In this document: piece after piece, positions 35,201 through 47,500 of the stretch
How positions within the stretch are numbered: the first letter of the stretch is position 1
How the letters are laid out: each line of letters opens with the position of its first letter
Source of the DNA: Corythucha ciliata
Taxonomy: Eukaryota > Arthropoda > Insecta > Hemiptera > Tingidae
DNA: 64,000 nucleotides
Assembly (NCBI GenBank): GCA_038030265.1
Contig: CM075937.1
Span: forward strand, 42,388,198 to 42,452,197
Direction of reading: 5' to 3'
Position numbers and translations under genes: made by a program
Notes under the pieces: generated by a model
Told to the model about the DNA's origin: nothing
What the model saw: only the letters and a program-made list of their open reading frames with translations
Databases searched by the model: none

Positions 35201-38200
35201 ATTACACCTATACTAGCCCTCGTAGTTTAAACAATCTTACTAACAATATCGATAAAAATCTTCTTTGCGGGAACCTTGGCGCTATAGTAATGTCTTAGTA
35301 CGTTTTGATCATATAAACGTGCTTTTGTTCGCGCAAAGTAGACTTTGCAGCCTAGATAACACTTATAATCGTGTACTTCTAATTTTCAGATGCAGTTTTT
35401 AGAAGCACGTCAGGAGAATATCCACAAGTTGGTTTCACCTTTGAGTACATAGTGGTGTACTTCGTAAATTTGATGGGGGATCCCTCGTTTCAAAATTTAC
35501 ACTCTGGCATAGAAAACGTACGTACGAAATTTGTTTGAAACCAATAATTTATTTTCATCTTCTAGAGTGCTAAGATATTTTGGTTTACAATTTTCCATTA
35601 AAATATTTCGGCAAGACCTTTCCCTTCCGTTTTGCCAAGGTCAGAAATAAGCTACACGATTTTATTTAATTTTTGTATTACGTAATATTTGTATAGACCC
35701 TCAAAAAGGAGCGTTTCTCTTTCACCCCTTTCTCTTTTATTGAGAGATCGGCCCCTCTCTTGGCTCTCTTGTTGTTACTGACGAATCAGGACGGCCAGTT
35801 GGGGGATTAGAGACCGTCTATTCCAAACCCTTGGGAAGGCGGTTTGGGAACCTGCGCGTGAAGAGAAAAACGACTGGAAGACTCGATACCGATAATCGAC
35901 ATCCCCATTGGATTGCCAGTCCCATTGGATGGGCAGGCAGATGTCGGATGGTCTAGAGAGCCCAGCAAAAGAACTGGTAGCTCACTAAATCAGAAATAAT
36001 CGCCATAAATCGTCAAATTCTTCCCCAGAAACTGAGTTTTCACGAAAAGGATCGTATTCCATTTCATCAAAAACTAACATCTCCGTTTGGAAACCATCGG
36101 TTTTAGCCTTCTATTTCTGATTTTCTATCCAAAAACTGACGGGTTTCCCCGGAAATCGATACTTATAGGAAAGGGGCTTATTGGCACTCAATACACTGAG
36201 TGTACGACTTTTCATTCACGCCTTGTCTGAGAGACGTCAAAATCCAACATTTTCTAACCAAATAATAACGATTTTCAACTCAAACTCTTCAACTTCAACT
36301 CTCGCCAAAGCTGACGTGTCGCCCCCCTCCCCATTTGTACGATGATTTCCCAAATCGGATAATTTTAGGCAAATAAAAGGGCGACTCTGTCTGGAAAACC
36401 GACGATTTCACCACAAAACTGACGTGTTGCCCCATTACTGAAGACGTCACTACAAAACTTGCGATTTTACCCCAAAATCAAATTTGACGATTTGACCTCA
36501 AAAAGGAATATTAAAGCCGAAATTGGTTATTGCACCACAAAACTGACTAGTTTAATTCCAAAACTTACGACGATTTTACCTTGAAACTAACCCGTTCCAC
36601 ACAAAAAATATTATTTTACCTCAAAACTGGATATTTTACTTGAAAACTGACAATATCACAGCAAAAATGGCGTTTTTCCGTAAACAGACGATTTTACGCC
36701 AAATCTAACGACTCTATCTTGAAAACTGACGATTTCAAGCCAAAGCTGACGTGATTTTTAGATGATTAGATAACGGTGATTTTACCGTTAAACTAATTTT
36801 GTCAGTTTTCCCTTAAACAGAAAAGTTTACCCTCAAACAAAAGGTTTTACCTCAAAACGGGCAGTTTTGTCACCAAAACTGACGAGTTTTAACCCAAAAT
36901 TGAAGTATTTACCCTAAAATTGTCAACTAAAAACTGAAGTTTTCACTGCAAAACTGGCGATTGTACCTTGAAAATAAATTTAGCGGGAAGATTTTAGCTC
37001 AAAATGCCGATTTAATCGTAAAAATTGCGATTTAGGCCCGCGGGGTTGACCACATGGGTTCAAAGTTCCGTTTATCCTTGAGCTGAGCTGAAAAGCTTAC
37101 ACCCCAATCATAATTTAGCATTATTATGCATAAAAAAAGAGTTCAAACCCTTAACAAATGCTTAAACGAACATTGTCGGCCCGGCCCTCAAACGCAAAAA
37201 TTGCGTTTTTAGAACAGAAATGGAGATTTTATTAGGTTCTAAAATTGTAATTTTGGCCAAAAACTGCCAATTTTACCATTAGGCTGAAGGGACAAGTGTT
37301 TGTCGCAAAATTCCCGCATGTTTGGCCATTTTTTACTTTGTTGGGCAAATAGCCATTTTGTAGGGCACGAATCGTCATCAACACCGTCTGAAAGCCTCTG
37401 TAAACGGCGCTAATTATCATTTTGACAAATTCAGAGCGCTGATTTTGAGCGTAAATTTTCATATTTACCACTTAAGGGTCCGAATGGTCAGCTTTGCCGT
37501 TTTTAGAGCATGAATTGCCAGTTTCGTCATTTTTTAGAGAGGGGAGTGGCCAGATGAGCCCTTTTCCAGGCACCAATGGACAGTTTGGCTATTTTCAGGG
37601 GAGGAATTGCCTGTTCAGGCATTTTAAAGACGCTTATAATCACACATTTAGCAATTTTCAGGGCACAATATTTTCAGTTTTGACGATTTCAAGGCTTCAA
37701 TAGCCATTATTGCCATTTTTAGGGCGCATAGAGTTAGTTTTTCACGCATGTGAACCTGGCACAACACATGTCAGAAAATTTAACGAAAAATGAATCAATC
37801 GTTTGTTTACCGTTTGTTTACGTTTGTTTTGCCAAAATTTTCGTTTGTTTAGCATTCGGAATATGATTTTTTTTTAAAAAACAGCATGTGTCGGGCTAAG
37901 TTCACGCAACCCGACACATGGGCGGAATCGTTTGTTTCGAGGCATATTCTGTCTCATTATCGTTTGTTTACGTTTGTTTAGCCGAAATTTTTGTTTGTTT
38001 AGCATTTTGAATTTATATTTTCTTAAAAAATCAGCGTGTGTCGGGCTAAGTTATACAAAAAACGTCGAAATACGAAAAATGTTTATTACTACACCCGCCG
38101 TAACTCTCGAACTGTTCATTCAAGTAAGATTATCCTTTATTATCTCGGGGATCATTTTTGTGGGCAATTTGATGAAGATTATTTTTGTGAACGCTCATTT

Positions 38201-41200
38201 TCACGCTAAACCGCATAGATTTCGAAATATTTGAGAAATACTGGAACAAAAAGAGAATTTACTAACTTAACACCCCCTCCTACACAAACCCATATCTCCA
38301 AACGGTGGAACTTTTTACCAATCAATATGTGGGTTGTGAGGAACAATTTGGCGTTGAAGGGAAACTTTCACTTTGGATGTTGGGGTATAGGTCTAATTGC
38401 ACCGTACTATAAACAAACGAGATGGAGACAGAATGTGCCGTGAAACAAACGATTCCTTCCATGTGTTGGTTTGCGTGAACTTAGTCTGACACCTTATGTT
38501 TTTTAAAAAGAAAATCATATTCAAAATACTAAACAAACGAAAATTTAGGCTAAACAAACGCAAACAAACGATAATGAGACGGAATATGCCGTTAAACAAA
38601 CGATTCCGTCCATGTGTCGGGTTGCGTGAACTTAGCCCGACACATGCTGATTTTTTAAGAAAATATAAATTCAAAATGCTAAACAAACGAAAATTTCGGC
38701 TAAACAGACGTAAACAAACGATAATGAGACGGAATATGCCGCGAAACAAACGATTCCGCCCATGTGTCGGGTTGCGTGAACTTAGCCCGACACATACTGT
38801 TTTTCGAAAAATTCATACATGAAATGGTAAACAAACGAAAATTTCGGCTAAACAAACGATAACGAGACGGAATATGTCGCGAAACAAACGATTCCGCCCA
38901 TGTGTCGGGGTGCGTGAACTTAGCCCGACACATGCTGTTTTTTAAAAAAAATCATATTCCGAATGCTAAACAAACGAAAATGTTGGCAAAACAAACGTAA
39001 ACAAACGGTAAACAAACGATTGATTCATTTTTCGTTAAATTTTCTGACATTGTGTTGTGCCAGGTTCACATGCGTTAGTTTTTCCACTTATAGGCGCGAA
39101 TAGTACATCCCAAGACAAGGTGAAAACGGCTAGATCTGCCATTTTCGGCGCTCGAATTGTCGATTTTGCCATTTTCATGGCAGGAATAATCTTTTTAGGC
39201 ATTGCCGGGGCGTGTGAAGTCATTTCAGCCGTTTTCATAACTCGTTTAGTTCGTTCGAGTAAAAGGCGCGTATTATTGTTCATATTTCGCACGACGACAA
39301 TGGTCAGTTTGGTCATTTTTAGCGGACGAATAGTCGATTTAGCTACGTTCGGCCGGGAAACATGATCTTTTCTGGCAGAAGTTCGCCAATTGCCAGTATG
39401 GACATTTTTAGGGCGCGTGAAGTCATTCACGCGTGCATCACATTGCCAGGGCTTTTTCGTGCACGGCAGTTCACTTTCTGCTGTGAAGCGGGGCCTTTAA
39501 TTTAACTTAAGTGTTGGTTTTGGGACTGAAAAAACCCTTGAATATTTTGTGTTTGGGACTGAACTGAACGTTTTCAGGCTGAATGGTCAGTTCGCGACTG
39601 AGAAACCAGAATTTGGCGTTTCTGTCTTGTAGTGTCACTGGGCCTCATATTAACTTATCAAGTTTCTGGGTCAAAAAGTCTAGTTTTTAGAAGTAAAATC
39701 GGCACTTCCCAAATTATCGATTCCTAGCCTGTACCCTGTTATGACCCACCCAGGGTGCCAAATTCTCTTGGTCCGCCCACTGATCGGAGATCAGCGGACA
39801 CATTTCGTCCTCAAACCATTACAGAAACACCATCAAGAACGCTCAGTATAATGCGTTATTATAGGAAAATTCCTTCGTCTTGCTCAGCATTCGTATTCCT
39901 GCTTAGACTCATTCTTCTCAAAATCCAATAGGTGATTAACGCAGCTGGAGATACGGCAGAGAATCGCCTAGTCTTGAAGGCTTTGGCGAGAAAGGAAATT
40001 GAAAGTTATATGGCGGATGGCGAATACCCAGTGGTTCTTCGTCTTTTGAGCATGATGGCGTTCTATCTCCTGGATAAACCTAAATGGATCGACGATGATG
40101 CGAATTCGAGCTCTTCCGAGATTATGAACTACGTTTTAAGCATCTATAACAAAGTATGTATTTGCGGCGACCTGAAAATGTCAGTATAATTTTACGAAGT
40201 AAGATATAATTAGGTACCTTATAATGAAATGGACATGCGAATGGTTACGGCTATGACTTTCGTTCAAAAACTATCGAATTACGTGGAAGACAGGGAAATT
40301 TTAGCTTCCGAGAACAAATATTACATTTCAAAAGGGCTGAGAGAAAATTCAGCAATCGCGGTCCGCAAATCAAAAGATAGTGATTGGGCAATAGGAACAT
40401 TGCTGCAGGATTTTAGGTAAGGCTATCCATATAATCAAACTAGGGGGCCGATCACACACCGACCGACCGGTACACTGTTCACGACCTAGAGGTGAAATTT
40501 ATTGCACTCTAGTCGGCTTGCTTCTTTTCAGAATAATACACGAAATTGTGGGACCTCACATTTCGGGTTTAGCACGCAGGGACAAGTTATTTGATCGGGC
40601 TGAGGATCACTTTGACCCTTGGCTTTACCAGCAAATGTTGAGATTAGTGAGAAAGTCAAATAATACCATTAAAAGCGAAAAAAGCAGGAAATTTAAATTG
40701 ATTTAATTAATACCAGAATGAAAAGGCTTCGTTGAATTTTCTCGAAAGTTTGAATGACGTGAGGTTAATGTACGCCGCATCTTTGACCCCTTTCGCGGAA
40801 GCGCTGACAGACGACGATACCGCTGACAGACGAACCTTTTATTTTTGGGTGTACATCGGTACGCCCGACATAATTATGAAAACCTACGAGAAAGACCATC
40901 TCGACCTTTCAGACCCTCAAAGAAGTTCGTGCATCGCTATTGGAAATCACACTTCGATGAAAACCGGGGAAAGACTAGCTGAAACTTATATCAGTTTTCA
41001 GGTAAAATTTCCCCTGCCTGACTTCTCTGCACCTTCACTATGACTGAACAACTTTTGTCACCTTAAAAAAGGTGTATCGCCTTCAAATGGATGTTCTATG
41101 GTGGCACAGATACGAAACTGTACACACCGAAGTCATTTATACGAGTCTCTTCCGTATCAACGACTATAGGGAACCGCCTCCCTCCCGTGTCCCATTCGAA

Positions 41201-44200
41201 ATAAAACTAAGGGTATACGCATCCTTCTAGAAAAACGGTCCCTGTTGGCGTTAAAGTGAGCACGATCTTGCAGGTACTGCCCAAGTACTACGATCTACTT
41301 GAAGGAACTTTCCTCAATGGAACTACGAGCATTTCTGTGGACGAAGACAGAGACTACCGTATTGCAAAGTACAGTTTTTCAGTGGGCAGAGGAACCAACA
41401 ATATTCACTTCGAGTTTGTGAGATGTACTTCCAGATTCGGTTGCAGGGTGAAGAATTTAATTTATCAATAATATTCATAAATATATAATAAATTAATTGT
41501 TTAAATAGCTCATCATATTGCGACATGTTCCTGCTTACGAGGACTTCTTCGAGAAAAGTCAAAGAAGAGGGATTTTCGCCACCAGTAACGGCGAGAGAGT
41601 CAACCTTAAACATTACGTGGGTGTGCTCCCCGGTAAAGAGGCACGCATTTTGTTGTTATTATTGTTGTTTAAAATCTTGCAACTATCGCTATAATTTTTT
41701 ATTTATTTTTTGTCCAAACTTGACAGGAAACCCCTGGGAAGAAAGTAGACTTTTCATTACGATTTCGTACGGCAGAATGCAAGTCTTGGCAGGACGTCGG
41801 AAAAATGACGAGTCGCTGCCAGGTAAACAGCGAGCTTTGAAATACTCACACATACTGGGAGGCGCGTAGTATATAGTGTCTCATCGTCCATTCGTATAGT
41901 GTCTGGTCATTTTGTACAAAAATTGAGAAAAGTAGTATGGGACGGATGGGGTGGAGGCTAGGGAGGCAGAGTGTTGAGATGAGAAAAAGGTCAATTACTA
42001 TACGCGGGGCCTTGGAAGCCGGTAGTCGAGTACCGAATTGTCGAACGAGGCTCTGATTTCGACGCACGCGGCTGTCAAAAAGGCAAAGTCTCACGATATT
42101 GTGGACAGGCTTGGAGCGGTTCTCACACTAGTACTCGTGGCGAAAAATTTCGCGTCAGATGTTTCGAACGCTCATGTTATAGAAGCATTTTGATGTTTTC
42201 CACCGAGAAATTACTACAACCCCCCCCCTCCCCCAACCGGAATAAGTGTGCGATTTTCTGCTACTGTAGAAAACCAGGATATTTCATTGACTACTTTTGA
42301 AAAATCGACGATTTTCTACACCACTGCTGCGTAGCACTCGAGAAACAAAGAAAAGGCCTTGGCGGCTAAAATAGAGTAAAAACTAAAAACCCTCATTCGT
42401 TGCTAAAATTAAGTAAATGCTCTAATTCTCCACTTTCCGATGCAACTTCAAGTTCTAAATAGACAAAAAATCGCAGATTGGCATTGTACGGACCGCGATA
42501 AAATTAACAAAATAAAACGCTGTAGTGCGTTGCGGCTAAACATGAAAAAAAAAAAACAAAAAAAAACGCTAAATTATGCCTAAAAGTAAAAAAGATGTTC
42601 ATTCGGGGCTAAAAATGATAAAACTGTAATACGCGGTTAAAATTGAGAAAACAGCAATAATTTGCGGCTGAAATGTTGAGAGAAAAAAAAAACCGTTTGG
42701 TCCACGGACCCGGAGTTTAGCGTGAATACGTTTTTTGGCTGGCAAGTGGCAGTTGAGCATCAGTTTTGACTTTTGAGTTGAGATCACTGGCGGACCTGCA
42801 CCTATTGTGGCCCGGGGTGTCCCCCCCCCCCAAGTTGAGTTTTCTCCACTTCAGCAGCAAATTAGCAATTTTTCTATACGTATTTTAGCAGAGAATTAGG
42901 ACTGTTCTCAGTTTGATGTGAACATTAGGTTTTTCTTACGTATTTTCCTCAATATTAGTCAAAATAGCAGGTTTTGTCCACATTTCACTATGCGCTAGGA
43001 TCAGCCGTAAATCAGCGGGTTTTCCCTATAACAGCCGCGGACTAACGCTTTTTCTCAATTTTAGCGGCGCAGTAGCGATTCTAGCCAGTGAATTCGCGAA
43101 TTTTCTCAATTTTAGCCATGAATAGTCGTTTTTTGTTTTTTTTTTTTGAACATTTTTCCCCATTTTTAGCAGCGAAGTAGCACTTTTTCTCAATTTGAGC
43201 TGAAAATTAGAGTTTTCTCAATTTCGGCCGTGCTAATAATGGTGATTTTTTCAATTTTAGATCACGAATCAGCGCTTTCCCGCCGTTTTAGCCACGAATA
43301 TTAACGTTTTTCAAAGTCAAAGTTGCACATTGACGATCAGCACATTAGTGTGCTCAAGGAGCATACGAAACAGGGGACGGTGTATTTTCTCTATTTTAGT
43401 CGCGAATTTTCCTCAAGAAGGCGCGAATTTTCTAAAATTTGAGCCACCAGAAGCGCTCTCGAGGGCTAATCGAGTATTCAGCCCACACTCTTTGCTGATA
43501 TCACTTGTTGCAACGTTGGAAGAGACTGAAATTCGTAGACCCGAACCAAATCGCGGTTCAACCTTCCAACCTTTTCACTTACCTACATCCATGAATAGAG
43601 AACCTAAAAATCGTCATAGTTCCGTATAAGCTTTTCTGGGGCCCCGGGGCGGTTCACCCCCCTCACCCTTTCGAGGTACGCTACTGGTTGGGATCTTAAT
43701 GATATCCCTCATTCCCAAGATGAATATTCACCTTGCCTCAATCCCACCCCAATACCCTTCACCCTTCCAGCACCACCCACACTAGGCGGCGCACGCGCTG
43801 TGAGACCCATTTTGCCACTTCTGCCGAATACAGCGTGAATTAATACCAAAGGCTAAGTTAGATAAAAACACTAATGAGTTTCTAAAACGACGCTAATTCG
43901 CGGATAGAAGTGGGAAAGGGCGCTATACTCCACGGCTAAAATTGAACAAACGTTAATTCGCAACTAAAATTTGAATAATGCCAATGCGCCGTTTCCGGAA
44001 GCAATTTTGCCTAAAATTGAAAAAAAAACAAAAAACTGCGTGAAAAATGGCCATTTCTCTGAAGAAAATGAGATTCATGGCTGAAATTATGGAAAAGTGC
44101 TAATTTTGTGGCTGTAATTGAGAAGACTCACTGATAATTCGCAGTATTTCTGGGAATAAAGTCAGCTAACATCGAGAAAGTCGCTAAATCATGGCTAAAT

Positions 44201-44505
44201 AAGAAAAAAAGCTGTTGATTCGCGGCTAAAAATGAGAAAAACTGTAATACTCACGGCCAAAATTGAAAAAATAGGGCAAATTCTCAATAATTTGCGGCTG
44301 AAATTGAGAAAAAAAGTAAATTAGTAGTTTCTGAAGGCAAATTTTTTTAGAATCGAGAAAAAGCGCTAATTCATGGCGAGAATTGATAAAAATGGCTAAA
44401 TTAAAAGATGAAGCCGCTAATTATTAGGGGATAGAAGTGGAAAAGGGCGATAGTTCACAGATAACATTGAAAAATCGTTAATTTGCAACTAATTACAGGT
44501 TTTGA

Positions 44506-44540
<35 letters not shown>

Positions 44541-47500
44541 TTTTATCGCAAGAGAAGTAAACTAGTTTATAGAAGCCATTTGAAAACGTTAATCGCCATT
44601 TTGGAGCACTGTATAGGGCGCGAATTTTTTGGAGCCTAAATTTGCTATTTCAGGGCACGAATTGTCAGTTTAACCATTTATAGAAAGCATAATAGGGTCA
44701 GCTTTTTTGATTTTAGGGCGTGGATAGCCAATTGGGTCATTTTCGCGCCGTAAACTGTCAGTACGGTCATTTCAAGGACGTGCGAATCGTCTCTTTGATC
44801 ACTTAGTTTGACGAAACAAATCCGCCATTTTAATCAGTAGCAGGGTACGAACTCAGTTCAGCGATTTTCAAGGCTCGAATTGTCAGTTTAGCTCTTTTTG
44901 GGGCCATTTGGCCGCCCTTTTGGGATTCGCCATGTAATACTTACTGGCCACGAATAGTAGGTACGTCAATATGCGTGAATATGCTCAACTTCGCCATATT
45001 ATAGGTGCGCGAATGGCTGATTTTGTAATTTTCATGGCAGGCGAGTCATCTGTTTAGGGATTTTCAGGTCGCAAATCGTCAGTTCATCCATTTTAGGTCT
45101 TGTATGTCATTTTGGCCATATTTAGAGAGGGAATCGCCAGTTCGAGTACTTTTACGCGTCATACAGCGTGCATGAAATTATATAACTTAGCCTTCGGCGA
45201 TTTTCAAGGCGCGAGTGGTCAGTTTTGCCATTTTGGGGGTTGAATAGTTAGTACTTAGCCGTTTTTTAGGACGGCAAGTCCGTCAAGCTGAAGGCGCGAA
45301 TAGCCAGTATTGGCGCTTTTTGGAGCTTGAATGGTCGAATTAACCTTTTCAGGGTGGTAATTATCGTCGTTTCAGGCTTTTCAGGGTGCAAATACTGTCA
45401 GTACGGTAATTTCTAGGCCGTGAATAGTCACTTGGTCTGTTTGGTTAGAATCCAGGGCCGCCGTTTTCAAGGCGCAAATTGTCAGTGTAGCTATTTTTGG
45501 GTCCAGTTGGCCGCTCTGTTGGGGTTTGCCATTTCATTAGTTCTAAAAGTTGTGGTTCGAAGAACGCCGGATGTGGTTTATGAGTCCCTCCGGAGAAAAG
45601 TCAGATGCGAAGTGTCAGCGCACTCCTTGAATCAGGCAGAAATGAGCGTTTTGCGATGTCTCGTTGGTTTAAGACGATTTTACTGAGCCGGAAGTGGCTC
45701 GTCACAGCGAGGTACGCGTGCGTCGAGGCACCTTCCTCGGAATTCAGGGCAGTAGGTATACAACACCTCGGGAACTCTTTCTGCACCTTCCACGCGGAAT
45801 TGCAGCAAATCACGACTGAGTCTGAGGGCGAGAAATGACAGTTTCCAGGTTGTAAAGCCGACGTCAGTGGCAGGTGATGATCCTAGAATGGGCTCAGGGG
45901 TGTTGAGCCACGTCCGTCAGGCGGCGCTCAAAGGACTCAGGTCCCGGGCCTCCCGTTGGCTCCGGAAAAGACGAGGAAATCGTTTAATCCTCAAAACTTG
46001 AAATTATTTTCACGCTATAAGCAAGAAGGCACGAATAGGCTCAGTTTGGCGGTTTTATAGAAGTACGAATGGTAAGTTTCGTCATTTCCCAGGCACGGAA
46101 GGTCTGTTAAGCCATTTATGGGGCGTGATTAGCCAGTCTAGCAATTTTATAGCGTGAGTGTATGTCAGTTTATCCAGTCCTAAAGGCGGCTTCACATGCA
46201 AACTTTAAAAAGCTGAGCTGTGACCTACAACCAATCAGAGCGCTCCCAGTACACAGTGTGGAGCGCTCTGATTGGTTGAAGCCCATAACTCAGCTTTATA
46301 AAGCTTGCATGTGAAGGCGGCTTAAAGGTGCGTGTAGCCCCCGCTGGGAGGGGAGGGGAATTGATTAACTGGAAAGGTGAGGGCGGCCCATATGTTCATA
46401 GAGCGCAAACAACAGTGGTCAGTATTTATTGTCATAAAAGGCGCGAATAACCAATTTTCACCAATTTTTGGTGCAGATGTCCATATTTTGAAGCCTCGAA
46501 TCGTCATTGGCACCATATGTAGCCTCTGTAGGGTGTAAATGATCTGTTAAGCCATTTTTAGAGCGTGAATAGCCAGTACGAGTATGCCATTTTTTCCAGT
46601 GATTTCTATTTTCAGAACACGAATCGTCAATTTAGACATTTTGAAGGCGTGAAAGCTCAATTATGTCATTTTTTGAAGAGCGAACGGTCATTTTTGCCAT
46701 TTTTAGGACCGGCATCATCTGTTTAGGCCTTTTCAAAGTGAGAATACCTGTTATATGCCACATATAGAGTCATTTTGTCAGTTTTATTGCCAGTTTGGAC
46801 ATTTTTTACAGTGTTAACGGTCTGTGCGCACCATTTCCGGAACGTGAATAATCAAGGTGATATATTCAGGGCATGAATCGCCAGTTATAACTGCCATTCT
46901 TGGTTCCGAACGGTCATTTTTATGATGTTTTTAGGGTGGAAATTGCCTGTTTGTACATTTTATGAGTGAAAATTACCAATTTGACCATTTTCCAGGTGCG
47001 ATTGGTCATTTAGGCAATTTTCAGGGCAGGAATGTTTTTAAGTATTTTCATGGCACAAATTGTCAGTTTAACCTTTTTTCAAGGCACATGGAGTCAGTTT
47101 TGCCATTTATAGGGCTTTCACTAGCCAAGGCGAAGACAGAACAGTCAGTTTGGTTATTTTTGGTGCGCGAATAAGGTCGATTTCTCCATTTTTGGAGCAG
47201 GAATCCAGGAGCGAACCTGTTCAGGCGTTATAAAGAGCGCAAATCCTCACTTGATCAATTTTTAGGGCTTTTAAAGTCAGTTTGGACATTTTTAGAGTGG
47301 GAGTCGACAGCTTGGCTATTTTTGGGGCGCAAATGATCGATTTTTCAATTCAAAGTACAGGGATAATCTTTTTAGGCTTTTCCGATACACAGTTTTAGCC
47401 TTTTAGTCATTTTTAGGCTGCTTGTGTCAAGCCAAGACACGAATAGCCAAGCCAGTTTGGTCATTTTTGGCACGCGAATGATCCAATTAGCCATTAGGCA

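Noticed and set aside
38393..38933. Open frames with repeated RLIIVCLRLFSRNFR-type segments
   Set aside because: They are translations of the tandem blocks in the arms of the foldback element and appear on both strands; not a protein.
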